Part shown: piece by piece, positions 17,658 through 25,208 of the stretch
How positions within the stretch are numbered: the stretch's first letter is position 1
Layout of the letters: every line of letters starts with the position of its first letter
Assembly: GCA_045811525.1 (NCBI GenBank)
Contig: JBJMTV010000049.1
Location: 5,684-69,683 of the forward strand
Length of the DNA stretch: 64,000 nt
Source: VAZQ01 sp045811525
Lineage (GTDB): Bacteria; Pseudomonadota; Alphaproteobacteria; Rhizobiales; Xanthobacteraceae
Reading direction: 5' to 3'
Notes under the pieces: model-generated
What the model was told of the DNA's origin: nothing
The model's input: only the letters and a program-made list of their open reading frames with translations
Databases searched by the model: none
Made by a program: the position numbers and the translations under genes

Positions 17658-17754
17658 GAAGTCTGGCCGGCGAACCCTGGTTCCTGCCGAGAACTTCCTC
17701 GCATGGGTCCGCGAGTTGCCGGACGCAGCTCACGGTCTCCAACCAACCGCGTAG
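17650..17754 (+). CDS. Possible 34-residue small protein
   Basis: A GTG at 17650 overlaps the end of the RHH gene by 8 bases and opens a frame that encodes AKKSGRRTLVPAENFLAWVR, then ELPDAAHGLQPTA, and stops at 17754. The overlap and basic start are compatible with translational coupling. There is no homology I can name and the start codon is weak, so this is only a candidate. Confidence 0.3.
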   Translation: MAKKSGRRTLVPAENFLAWVRELPDAAHGLQPTA

Positions 17755-17781
17755 ATCATCAATAGCCGAGCTGGAAGCTGA

Positions 17782-17800
17782 CCTTCTCTAAACGAGAAGG
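17782..17800. promoter_or_regulatory. Inverted repeat upstream of the primase operon
   Basis: CCTTCTC (17782-17788) and GAGAAGG (17794-17800) form a perfect 7-bp stem around TAAAC, 45 bases before the first start codon of the ATGA-linked operon. It has no T tract. An operator for the RHH protein or a leader hairpin would fit; the distinction cannot be made from sequence alone. Confidence 0.4.
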
Positions 17801-17845
17801 CCGGCAACGGGTCGCCACCCGCCACCGGCCAAAGGAAAGATAACC

Positions 17846-18007
17846 ATGCCGAACATAATCGAAGCACGTTCATCGCGCAACACCTCGCCGGCTCAGCGTG
17901 AGCGTATCCATTACGTTGCAACGCTTGGCTTTCGCGCCCGGCGCCGTTGGTTGCGGCCGTTCACCGCTACCGTCTGGCGCAAGGGGCGCATGGGGCTGTC
18001 CCCATGA
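17846..18007 (+). CDS. Small basic protein, first gene of the primase operon
   Basis: ATG 17846 follows AAAGGAAAGATAACC, a good ribosome binding site. The 53-residue product (MPNIIEARSSRNTSPAQRER, then RRRWLRPFTATVWRKGRMGL) is strongly basic. Its stop TGA overlaps the ATG of the next gene as ATGA (18004-18007), the same junction as the two that follow, which supports it as a real operon gene. Unknown function; the high Arg content suggests nucleic-acid binding. Confidence 0.5.
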   Translation: MPNIIEARSSRNTSPAQRERIHYVATLGFRARRRWLRPFTATVWRKGRMGLSP

Positions 18008-18327
18008 AGAACCGGTATCCGCACGCACCAGGATACAAGGGCGGCGACTCGTCACAGCCAGCCGCAACTCTCATAAGGCGTCACGCGAAAACCGTGCGCG
18101 ATGCCGTGCTTGCTGAGTTTATACTGTCCCATCCGCGCGCGCTCAGTGCTGACCAAATCGCTGGCAACATCGGCGAGTCTATCCTGACGACCAGGCCGCG
18201 CGTGTCTGAGCTAGTGGCACGCGGGCTCTTAGAACTAACCGAGCAACGACGCCTCAATGCTTCCGGTATGACAGCGAGTTGTTGGCGAGCATCTGCGAAG
18301 GCGCTGGCAGATGGAGGCCGCACATGA
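18004..18327 (+). CDS. Winged-helix-like DNA-binding protein
   Basis: The 107-residue product is translated from the ATGA overlap at 18004. After a basic N-terminus it has AEFILSHPRALSADQIAGNI followed by TTRPRVSELVARGLLELTEQ, which reads as a winged helix-turn-helix in which the second helix would sit in the major groove. It ends in ATGA overlap with the PC4-like gene. A role as regulator or replication accessory of the island is inferred from its operon. Confidence 0.6.
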   Translation: MKNRYPHAPGYKGGDSSQPAATLIRRHAKTVRDAVLAEFILSHPRALSADQIAGNIGESILTTRPRVSELVARGLLELTEQRRLNASGMTASCWRASAKALADGGRT

Positions 18328-18623
18328 GTGCCCCTGCGAAACATGGGAAGCCGAAACTTCCGCCTCCGCCGATCGTATTGGGCATTTTGGAACTTAACTC
18401 CCGCGATCGATTGCGCGTCGCAATCGACTACTACGGAGGGCGCCATGTGGTCGATGTCAGAAAATGGTTTCAACGCGCGCCGGGCGGCGATTTAGACGCT
18501 ACACCCAAAGGGATTACGTTACATATCGCTCGGCTACCTGCCTTAGCAGTGCTCGTCAACGAAGCGCTTGCGCGTGCTCGCTCTGAAGGAGTCCTGCCGA
18601 TCGACCCGCAGGAGGGGCCATGA
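18324..18623 (+). CDS. PC4/p15-like single-stranded DNA-binding protein
   Basis: The 99-residue product contains the PC4 (transcriptional coactivator p15) pattern RLRVAIDYYGGRHVVDVRKW followed by PKGITLHIARLPALAVLVNE, i.e. the curved sheet ending in the xPTxKGI turn and C-terminal helix. Bacterial PC4 proteins bind single-stranded DNA. Its place immediately before the primase-helicase, with an ATGA overlap on each side, suggests it works on the same replication intermediates. Confidence 0.65.
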   Translation: MSAPAKHGKPKLPPPPIVLGILELNSRDRLRVAIDYYGGRHVVDVRKWFQRAPGGDLDATPKGITLHIARLPALAVLVNEALARARSEGVLPIDPQEGP

Positions 18624-20710
18624 TCGACCCCCAGACCGTTGCTCGAATGATGGGAGGCCGGGTCGAACGTGGCGGAGCGCTTGTGCCTGGCCCCGGCCAC
18701 AGTCCGGCGGACCGTTCGCTGAAAATTTTTGTGGACCCTCACTCTGAGGATGGGTTTCGAGTTCATTCGTTCGCTGGAGATGATCCAATTGCCTGTCGCG
18801 ACCATGTCCGCCAGCGCTTGGGTTTGCCTGCTTGGATGCCAAGCAGGCAAGAAACTCGCAGCAATGGGATGACCAACGGCCGACAACAGCCGATTTGCTA
18901 TCCCACAGAAGCGCCTACTCCACTTGCAAGTGGACCATCGCTGCCGGTTTGGACGGCGCCTGATGCTAATGGCAAGCCATTGCTCCAGGTCTGGGGCGAG
19001 GAAGGTCCGCCGCTGCAAAGTCGAGAACTTCGCCGGCATGTCTACAGATGCGATGGCACGCCGGTACGGATCAAACTGAAGAATGGGCCTGTCGAAAGGG
19101 CTTCCTTCGTGAATTGGTATCGGGTGGTCGCGCCGACAGGCCAGGTTGGATGGCAGGCAAAGAAGCCCGCAGACTATCGCTCTGTGCCTTACATGCCTGT
19201 AGGTCTCGACCCATTTGATCGGGAGTTCGGTGGCGAGGACATTTATTGGCCTGAGGGCGAAAGGGACGTTGAAACCTTGGCTCGTCTGTGTGTGCCTTCG
19301 TTCACCTTTGGGGGATGCGGCGATGGACTGCCCATCGATATCGCGCCGCGCTTGAGCGGTCGCCACATCGTCATTCTCGCCGACAGCGACCAGCCAGGAC
19401 GCACACACGCCGATAAGAAGGCAGTCGTTGCGCTTGAGGCAGGCGCAGCTTCGGTCAGAGTTTTGCATTTTCCGGAGCTAGCGGAACATGAGGACGTGTC
19501 AGACTACATCGCTCAAGGCGGGACCGCTGAAGACCTGGCAGAAAGGACGAGCCACGCCCCTCCGTGGCAGCCGGCGGCATCCGGCAATCAGAGCACGCGG
19601 AGCGAGCGCCTCGAAATTGTTTGCATGGCGGATGTAACCCCAAAGGCAGTGGAATGGCTCTGGGAGAACTGGGTTGCGATCGGCAAGGTATCGGTGCTTG
19701 CGGGTGACGGGGGACAAGGGAAATCAACGATCCTCTGTGATCTCGCAGCAAGAACCACACAAGGGGAGCAGTGGCCCAATGGCGCCCCATCTACTGCGCC
19801 GGGCGGCGTTATCATTCTCGCGGCTGAGGATGATGTAGAGGACACCTTAGCTCCTCGGTTGATCGCGGTTGGCGCGGACCTAAAGCGCGTGTTCAACATC
19901 CGGTCGGTAACGAGCGACGATAACGGTCGTCGTTCGTTCAACCTGCAGGCCGATCTTGCGGCACTTGAACGGCAAATTGCCGCTCACGGCGATATTCGCC
20001 TCGTCATCATTGATCCGATATCGAGCTACTTGGGCAAAGTTGACTCGCACAAGAACGCAGACGTGCGCTCTGTGCTCGAGCCTCTTGGGGAGATGGCCGC
20101 GCGCATGCGTGTGGCCGTCATCTGCAACAACCATTTTAGTAAAGGCGCGGGCAATGCGAATAGCAGGATCATCGGCAGCGTGGCTTTCGTCAACCAAGCT
20201 CGCGCTGCGTTCATCGTCACTCCTGACGCGGAGACGGAGGGACGGTATCTGCTCATGCCCTCAAAGATGAACAACGCGCCAATGAAGCATGGCCTCGGAT
20301 ATCGCATAGAAAGCTGTCTGATCCCAAGCGATGGCCAGGAGGTTCTTACGTCGCGGGTCGCCTGGGAGTCGACTCCCGTGACCATTACGGCAGACGAGGC
20401 TCTTGCTGCTCATTCGGACAAGGGTGAGGCGAAGAGCGCCAAAGCTGAGGCGATCGAATTTTTGAAGGACGCGCTTCAGAATGGGCCTCGTGCCGCGGGC
20501 GAGATCAAAACAGAGGCGACCGCAGCAGGCATTACAGCCAAGCCTCTGCGCTCCGCCAGGACAGTCCTGGGCGTCAAACCGACCAAGACCGGGATGGCGG
20601 GCGGCTGGCTCTGGGCACTCCCGAAGGTGCCCAATGATGCCGAAGGTGCCCACGTTTCGAAGAGGGCATCTTCGGACCCCGAGGGCACCTTCGGCCGGGG
20701 AAAACTATGA
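18620..20710 (+). CDS. Toprim/AAA primase-helicase of the island
   Basis: The 696-residue protein has three parts. The N-terminal 100 residues (MIDPQTVARMMGGRVERGGA) resemble the primase-associated region of plasmid and phage proteins. A Toprim domain follows at about 200-300, with EGERDVETL (catalytic Glu) and HIVILADSDQPGRTHADKKA (the DxD pair). Residues about 340-580 are a RepA/RecA-like ATPase with Walker A GDGGQGKST, Walker B RLVIIDPIS and a sensor segment VAVICNNHFSK. The last 80 residues look like a winged helix. It likely primes and unwinds island DNA during replication. It is the last gene of the ATGA-linked operon; the excisionase and recombinase follow. Confidence 0.8.
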   Translation: MIDPQTVARMMGGRVERGGALVPGPGHSPADRSLKIFVDPHSEDGFRVHSFAGDDPIACRDHVRQRLGLPAWMPSRQETRSNGMTNGRQQPICYPTEAPTPLASGPSLPVWTAPDANGKPLLQVWGEEGPPLQSRELRRHVYRCDGTPVRIKLKNGPVERASFVNWYRVVAPTGQVGWQAKKPADYRSVPYMPVGLDPFDREFGGEDIYWPEGERDVETLARLCVPSFTFGGCGDGLPIDIAPRLSGRHIVILADSDQPGRTHADKKAVVALEAGAASVRVLHFPELAEHEDVSDYIAQGGTAEDLAERTSHAPPWQPAASGNQSTRSERLEIVCMADVTPKAVEWLWENWVAIGKVSVLAGDGGQGKSTILCDLAARTTQGEQWPNGAPSTAPGGVIILAAEDDVEDTLAPRLIAVGADLKRVFNIRSVTSDDNGRRSFNLQADLAALERQIAAHGDIRLVIIDPISSYLGKVDSHKNADVRSVLEPLGEMAARMRVAVICNNHFSKGAGNANSRIIGSVAFVNQARAAFIVTPDAETEGRYLLMPSKMNNAPMKHGLGYRIESCLIPSDGQEVLTSRVAWESTPVTITADEALAAHSDKGEAKSAKAEAIEFLKDALQNGPRAAGEIKTEATAAGITAKPLRSARTVLGVKPTKTGMAGGWLWALPKVPNDAEGAHVSKRASSDPEGTFGRGKL

Positions 20711-20735
20711 ATCGAGGCATTTGGGATGATCGCAA

Positions 20736-20972
20736 GTGAGCCGTCCTGCCCTCACACCCGCCGGCTCGTGGCCCCGCCGGATGTGTGCAGAATTGGCGGC
20801 TGGGTATTGCGGAGAGGCAACGGTCGAGGCTTTCATGGCTCGCATCGGCACAGAGTACCCCCGTCCTCGTGTACATGACGGAAGGCGGCGGTTATGGCTT
20901 CGCGACGATCTCGACAGGGCGATACTGCCACCCGAACTGACGGGCACGCGAGACCTCGCAGAGGATTTGTGA
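20736..20972 (+). CDS. Excisionase-like/AlpA-like small protein
   Basis: GTG 20736 starts a 78-residue protein. WPRRMCAELAAGYCGEATVE looks like the helix-turn-helix of MerR-type excisionases (the AGYCGE motif is recurrent in this group), followed by RPRVHDGRRRLWLRDDLDRA, the wing. Such proteins direct recombinase toward excision and often repress island promoters. The stop lies two bases before the recombinase start at 20975, so the two are co-transcribed and probably coupled. Confidence 0.65.
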   Translation: MSRPALTPAGSWPRRMCAELAAGYCGEATVEAFMARIGTEYPRPRVHDGRRRLWLRDDLDRAILPPELTGTRDLAEDL

Positions 20973-20974
20973 CA

Positions 20975-22261
20975 ATGACCCGTCCATTGCCTCGGAACGT
21001 CATCGCCAAACAACTCGCGAGCGGGCTCACCGCATTTTATTTCAATGTGCCAACGCATTTCCGCAGGCTTGGTTGTACGATTCCGAATGAGCCGCTTGGG
21101 ACGGATTACGTCGCCGCTTGCGGAAGCGACGGCAACGGTGGCCGAGCTGGAGCGCTCAATGCCATCTTCGCCGAATGGCGAGCCAAGCGCGACGGAGAGC
21201 CAATCGCCGGCCTCATCAAGTTTGGTACGGTCGACTGGCTCTTGCGCGAGTATAAATCGAGTCAGGCCTACCTGGAACGAGTCTCCCAGCGATCCAGGCC
21301 CGATTACGAACGGGTAATGCTCTTATTGGCGGACAGAGTTACGAAAAACGGGGATCGCATTGGCAGTAGAGCGGTACGCTCAATCACACCCGTCAGTGCC
21401 GACAAGATCTATCATCTCGTCATCCAGGGGCCTCGAGGGGAGCGACTAAGACAGGGCGAAAAGCTGATCGTGCTTTGTCGCCGAGCTTGGCGCGTGGTTC
21501 ATCGCCTCTACCCAGACCAATTCGACCGCGATGTCCCGAATCCCTGGCAAGGCGTCACGCAGCGGCGGCGTGTGAAAAAATCTAAACCGGCTGTGACGCG
21601 CGACGATGTCTACAGATTTGCCTGGTCGGCGATCGAGGCCGGTTATCCTGAGCCAGCAGCGGCAGCCGTGATTTCATTTGAATGGCTTCAGCGACCCGAG
21701 AACGTCCTGGCGGGGTGCATCACCTGGCCGGACTATCGCGGCAGGCAAGCACCAAACGCAATCAAGATCGAGCACCACAAGACGGGCGCGGTGGTCTGGC
21801 ATCCGCTGGAAGAAACTAACGATGCCGGGACCGTAAAATTCTATGCCGATGCTGAGGCCGTCCTTGCGTGCCTGTCACGGCGCGGCGTGCCGCTCATCCT
21901 GAAAAAGCGGCGCGACGGGAGCACCGAGCCGTTCAAGCCCAATCACATGGCGAAACTCGTGCGGAAGTTGGCTGATCGCTTTGGGCTCCCATCCATCTTC
22001 ACGCTTGATGCTTGCCGGCACGGGGGCATGACGGAGCTAGAGGAGGCCGCGCTGACTACGGGGCAGGGCAGGGCACTTTCTGGTCACCGCACCGATCGTG
22101 CTTATGGCGGCTATGCCAAGCGGACGATGGAGCGAGCCCTCGCCGCCACTCGCAAGCGCCATGCCCATCTGCTGGCGAACACCGAGGGAACAAAATTTCA
22201 GAATGAGGAGCGGAACACGCTTCAGAATGACCGGAGCGCCGATGGACAAGCCATTGCCTAA
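20975..22261 (+). CDS. int: Tyrosine recombinase (integrase) of the island
   Basis: The start at ATG 20975 follows the excisionase stop by two bases; an upstream ATG at 20894 would overlap that gene completely. The 428-residue product has an N-terminal arm-binding region, a core-binding region (KLIVLCRRAWRVVHRLYPDQ) and the catalytic domain. QRPENVL probably gives the first Arg. DACRHGGMTE gives the second Arg and a His, and LSGHRTDRAYGGYAK gives the second His and the nucleophilic Tyr. It ends only 31 bases from tRNA-Tyr, the usual place for the enzyme that cuts this attachment site. The related, broken integrase at 24844 shares the CRRAWxVVxRLH segment. Confidence 0.9.
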   Translation: MTRPLPRNVIAKQLASGLTAFYFNVPTHFRRLGCTIPNEPLGTDYVAACGSDGNGGRAGALNAIFAEWRAKRDGEPIAGLIKFGTVDWLLREYKSSQAYLERVSQRSRPDYERVMLLLADRVTKNGDRIGSRAVRSITPVSADKIYHLVIQGPRGERLRQGEKLIVLCRRAWRVVHRLYPDQFDRDVPNPWQGVTQRRRVKKSKPAVTRDDVYRFAWSAIEAGYPEPAAAAVISFEWLQRPENVLAGCITWPDYRGRQAPNAIKIEHHKTGAVVWHPLEETNDAGTVKFYADAEAVLACLSRRGVPLILKKRRDGSTEPFKPNHMAKLVRKLADRFGLPSIFTLDACRHGGMTELEEAALTTGQGRALSGHRTDRAYGGYAKRTMERALAATRKRHAHLLANTEGTKFQNEERNTLQNDRSADGQAIA

Positions 22262-22282
22262 GGCATTGGTAGTGTTTAATTA
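22254..22282 (+). promoter_or_regulatory. Candidate island-supplied promoter for tRNA-Tyr
   Basis: TTGCCT (22254-22259) overlaps the stop codon of the recombinase and is followed by 17 bases and TAATTA (22277-22282). A start near 22289 would put the first tRNA base at about +5. The bases upstream of the intact tRNA come from the island, so an island promoter (or read-through from the recombinase) must drive it. Confidence 0.4.
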
Positions 22283-22290
22283 CGCGCCTT

Positions 22291-22335
22291 GCGGGGGAGT
22301 GTCCCGAGTGGCAAAGGGGGCGGACTGTAAATCCG
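22291..22335 (+). repeat. Right attachment repeat (attR), 45 bp
   Basis: This is the exact partner of 1373-1417. Divergence begins at base 22336, so strand exchange occurred within or at the edge of the repeat, probably in the anticodon stem-loop, which is a known target position for tyrosine recombinases. Confidence 0.9.
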
Positions 22336-22378
22336 CTGGCTTACGCCTTCGTAGGTTCGAGTCCTACCTCCCCCACCA
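22293..22378 (+). tRNA. tRNA-Tyr (GTA), complete
   Basis: GGGGGAG (22293-22299) pairs with CTCCCCC (22368-22374), followed by A and an encoded CCA. The anticodon stem GCGGA/TCCGC encloses CTGTAAA, i.e. anticodon GTA. The long variable arm of a class II tRNA (CTGGCTTACGCCTTC) and the T arm GTAGG-TTCGAGT-CCTAC are present. The first half lies inside the island repeat. Confidence 0.95.
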
Positions 22379-22421
22379 TATCGCAACGCGTGTTCAGAAG
22401 CTCGAAGCTCTGAACGGCGAC

Positions 22422-22495
22422 GCGGGTGTAGCTCAATGGTAGAGCAACAGCCTTCCAAGCTGATGACGAGGGTTCGATTCCCTTCACCCGCTCCA
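22422..22495 (+). tRNA. tRNA-Gly (TCC)
   Basis: GCGGGTG pairs with CACCCGC, followed by T and an encoded CCA. The anticodon loop CTTCCAA gives anticodon TCC (GGA/GGG codons). It is 43 bases downstream of tRNA-Tyr, as in the tRNA-Tyr/tRNA-Gly/tuf block of relatives, and is probably cotranscribed with it. Confidence 0.95.
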
Positions 22496-22686
22496 ACCAT
22501 GTTGTTGGAATCGTTGCTTTTCTGAAAATCGCCTCTCGGCTCATTTCTACAAAGGCCTGTGGACATTTCTACAAAAACGAGAACATCCGTTCTCCCGGGC
22601 AGATGTTTTTCGGGCCCGGAGCGGCGCCATGAGCCGGCGCTGCGGACGTCAGGAAACGTGAAGCTTCCATCGTCCCACATATAGAC

Positions 22687-22719
22687 GCCCGCCCTGGCAG
22701 CAGCCGGGGCGGGCCTTTT
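22687..22719 (+). terminator. Rho-independent terminator after the tRNA pair
   Basis: GCCCGCCC (22687-22694) pairs with GGGCGGGC (22707-22714), with CTGG/CCGG-like extension inside, and is followed by CTTTTCTT. It fits the end of the tRNA-Tyr/tRNA-Gly transcript. The bases from 22496 to 22686 contain no gene that I can support. Confidence 0.6.
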
Positions 22720-22720
22720 C

Positions 22721-22858
22721 TTATGCCTGGTCCCAGCTCTTGCGGAACGCCGTGATCGCCGCCTCCTGCGATGCCTCATAGCCGCGCGTTGGCGTGCGCC
22801 CCTTGTGGTGGTTGTAGGCGAGATCCCAGAACCAATCCTGGCCACCGCCCCCCCCCAG
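22721..22858 (-). pseudogene. C-terminal remnant of a small WFW-type protein
   Basis: Reading leftward, the frame gives GQDWFWDLAYNHHKGRTPTR followed by GYEASQEAAITAFRKSWDQA and a TAA stop. It has the W-F-W core and the GY-AS-AA-AFxxSW tail of small Hyphomicrobiales proteins distantly like those at 4947 and 11160. A run of nine C bases near 22848-22856 marks the upstream break. Confidence 0.5.
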
Positions 22859-22911
22859 AAGTGGCAAGCAAACCGCGCGGGGTGGTGTGGACTAACTACG
22901 CTTGCGGAATT

Positions 22912-23970
22912 CTATTGGGAATGCAGTCGGCGCCGCAACCGCACAAATGGGCGCTCCAGCAAATGATAGGAGGTCATCGCGACAAGAATGACCACCAGCA
23001 AATCAAGCGGAAACGAGAGGAACCATTGATCTTGCCCGCCGTAGCTATCAGGCCTCGCGATGAACGGCCCGTGCCAGATGTATAGACTGTATGAGATGGC
23101 CCCAATATATGAGACGACATTCAGATTTAGAACTCTAAAGCCAAAACCATTATGGTTGTAGACGAGGGAAACTATCAAAGTGGCTGCGCAAATCGCTTGC
23201 AGAGTAGGCCCCAGCGTGATTGTCAATTTTCCGAGCAACACTCGGCTACCCAGAAAGTCTGGCACGTACATCAGCAATGCGGCTATCATCCTTGTTGCTG
23301 AGGGGTGCCAAGCTGCAATTTTGCCTAATTCGCCACGGTGCCGGTGAGCGTAGAGAGCGAGGAGGCAACCTATCATCAGAACGTCGGCATTCGAGGGCAA
23401 CCATGTATATAATCTATGACCTAGCAGATACTCAATTGCTCTTGAGACGGGCGCAAGACATATGAGCAATAGAGCAAATACCCGAACATTTCGTGCTCGC
23501 ATTGAAATAAGCACGATTGGCCACATCAAGTAAAACTGCTCCTCCACGGCCAGCGACCAAAGATGTCCTTCTACCCATCCTCTACATGCGTAGTTTTTCG
23601 TAAAGGTAATGGCGGTAATAAATTCACACGTATCTATTTTGAGGGACGTGAGTAACGTCAGTAAAAACAAAAATGCAACAAACGAAAACTGCAGCGGGAG
23701 CAATCGTAGAGCCCTTCGAAGGTAGAACCGTTTGAGAGAAACAGAGCCATACGCATCCATCTCTTTTAGCATTAAGGTACTGATCAAAAATCCACTGATG
23801 ACAAAGAATATGCGGACCCCGAGATCACCGCTCAACACCAGCGCGAGTGGTGCCACATTTAATTCTGGGTGCGCGTACAGCAGATGACTGCCTATTACGA
23901 TCGTAACGCTGAGGGCACGCAATCCATTCAGGGATGGGAGCCACCCCTCAGCTGGAATCGATCTCTGCAA
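22912..23970 (-). CDS. Membrane acyltransferase (acyltransferase 3 family)
   Basis: The 352-residue protein opens with the hallmark LPSLNGLRALSVTIVIGSHL, followed by GVRIFFVISGFLISTLMLKE and LKRFYLRRALRLLPLQFSFV. It also has GWVEGHLWSLAVEEQFYLMW, the extracytoplasmic His/Glu segment of the OafA/NodX/ExoZ group. Around ten hydrophobic segments are visible. Such enzymes O-acetylate sugars of lipopolysaccharide, exopolysaccharide or Nod factors in the inner membrane. The gene is clearly more AT-rich than its neighbours and has no polysaccharide genes around it, so it was probably acquired on its own. The substrate cannot be read from sequence. Confidence 0.85.
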   Translation of the reverse strand: MQRSIPAEGWLPSLNGLRALSVTIVIGSHLLYAHPELNVAPLALVLSGDLGVRIFFVISGFLISTLMLKEMDAYGSVSLKRFYLRRALRLLPLQFSFVAFLFLLTLLTSLKIDTCEFITAITFTKNYACRGWVEGHLWSLAVEEQFYLMWPIVLISMRARNVRVFALLLICLAPVSRAIEYLLGHRLYTWLPSNADVLMIGCLLALYAHRHRGELGKIAAWHPSATRMIAALLMYVPDFLGSRVLLGKLTITLGPTLQAICAATLIVSLVYNHNGFGFRVLNLNVVSYIGAISYSLYIWHGPFIARPDSYGGQDQWFLSFPLDLLVVILVAMTSYHLLERPFVRLRRRLHSQ

Positions 23971-24130
23971 AAACCAGTCCCCCGCCAGCAGCTGATGAAC
24001 CTAGGCCGTAACCAAATAGGCAGGCAAGGCTACGGGTTTCATTCGTGTTCGCATTCTTGCGTCATCTCAACCCCCTCCGGCTAGCAGCGTAGCTCTGACA
24101 CGGCCGTGAATAGGCCATCGCTACAGGTGG

Positions 24131-24514
24131 GTGACTGCCAAGCCCCGGGCACTAAGCGAGAGCAGCCGGCACTTCTATGTGGCGCGTCGCCGGTCCGAAG
24201 CGCTCGCGGCTTGCCGGCCACCCGGAGATGTCGGCCGACGTGGTCTCCATGCGCCGCGCACGCAGACTGTCCGAGAGCTGGATCAGCAAGGCCGTTCTCA
24301 CGGCCGCCTCTCGCCCTCCGCGCTCACGGTGCCGCAAAGCGTCATGCTGCGGGTTGTCGCCGGCGGTGTGGACTATCGCGGCGGTTACTACCGCGTGACC
24401 ATCGACGCGCTGCGCAGGCGCGGGCTCATCAAGCTCGTAGCAGGGGGCGAGAGCGGCGGCGCCTGGCGCATCACGGCCGCCGGACGCAAGGAGCTCGCCC
24501 GCCATGCTCGGTGA
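24131..24514 (+). CDS. Possible winged-helix protein
   Basis: The C-terminal half of this 127-codon frame reads LTVPQSVMLRVVAGGVDYRG, YYRVTIDALRRRGLIKLVAG and GAWRITAAGRKELARHAR, a pattern resembling a small winged-helix protein. The first half (many Arg, His) is less convincing, so the true start may be internal near 24300. It lies in a region of broken genes and could itself be a remnant. Confidence 0.35.
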   Translation: MTAKPRALSESSRHFYVARRRSEALAACRPPGDVGRRGLHAPRTQTVRELDQQGRSHGRLSPSALTVPQSVMLRVVAGGVDYRGGYYRVTIDALRRRGLIKLVAGGESGGAWRITAAGRKELARHAR

Positions 24515-24843
24515 CCTGCGTCTCACGACCGCGGAGCAACCGCGCGAGCCCCATCATTGCCAGTCGAACGGTTGGCCGCGACGAAGCTTCACCATGGCCG
24601 GCAGTGTGCGCGAGGATCGCCATGACCGTAAGCTCCGAAATGCTCAGCGCCGAGCGGGAGATACGCGATGTGTGGCAAGGCCGCCCGGCGATGCAATGCG
24701 TGTACTCCTGGAAGCGTACCGCAGGCGTGTGTCGGGGGATACCAAGCCGTCGTGGCCGTTTTGATTAGGCGGCGGCGTCACGGGGAGGTCGATCGCGAGG
24801 GCAATCCCCTCCAGACGAGAACGGCGATCTCAGATTCGTCCAG
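24515..24843. other. Interval without a supported gene
   Basis: Several short frames overlap here, none with a recognisable product. The interval precedes the integrase relic and may be the decayed 5' part of that gene or of its neighbour. Confidence 0.35.
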
Positions 24844-25125
24844 ATGCGCGAAGAGGGGGGGACACTTCTGGTCGATCGCGAGGGCCGCCCGCTCTCGGTC
24901 GAGCGCCGCACGACAGTCAATCACGCCATGAAGTCATGCCGGCGCGCCTGGAACGTCGTGTCACGCCTGCACAGGGACACGGTGCCGCTTGCTAATCCCT
25001 CGCGAAGATGGATCTCGAGGGCTCCGGCGGGACAGCAACCGGGGCGACCTATGGCGAGCTCCTCGCCTTCGTTGCCGCGTGCGATGCGCGCAAGCCCCAC
25101 TCGCTTGCCGCCGCAGTGATGGTCA
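24844..25125 (+). pseudogene. Tyrosine-recombinase relic
   Basis: The first frame reads RRTTVNHAMKSCRRAWNVVS followed by RLHRDTVPLANP, which is the core-binding segment of alphaproteobacterial island integrases. One base lost in CCCTCGCG near 25002 shifts the frame, and the continuation FAKMDLEGSG..TYGELLAFVAAC is in the next frame. Homology fades after LAAAVMV, before the catalytic residues. It resembles the intact recombinase at 20975 (LCRRAWRVVHRLYPDQ) but is not a copy of it. It points to an older integration in the region right of tRNA-Gly. Confidence 0.55.
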
Positions 25126-25208
25126 CCTCGGAACGTTACCCCATGTACGCGGCTGGGCACCGCCGGTGCATTGCCGGTCGGGTGCCCGGCGTGGGGGCAT
25201 TGGCGCGT

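Larger units (their letters stand above)
1373..22335 (+). mobile_element. Genomic island integrated in tRNA-Tyr (about 20.9 kb)
   Basis: The island is bounded by a perfect 45-bp direct repeat of the 5' half of tRNA-Tyr. It has a tyrosine recombinase at its right end, 32 bases from the intact tRNA, with an excisionase-like gene just before it. The right third (16.6-22.3 kb) carries a primase-helicase, a PC4-like protein, a winged-helix-like protein and an RHH protein, an arrangement typical of integrative elements of Hyphomicrobiales. The left part carries cargo genes, duplicated remnants, an IS66 fragment and frameshifted genes. No conjugation or capsid genes are visible, so if it moves it probably relies on a helper. 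Removing it would join rlmB to tRNA-Tyr and tRNA-Gly, the order I expect in relatives. Confidence 0.85.

Noticed and set aside
18620..20710. Plasmid replication origin near the primase gene
   Set aside because: No iterons, AT-rich box cluster or partition genes are visible; a replicative role of the island is only inferred from the primase-helicase.
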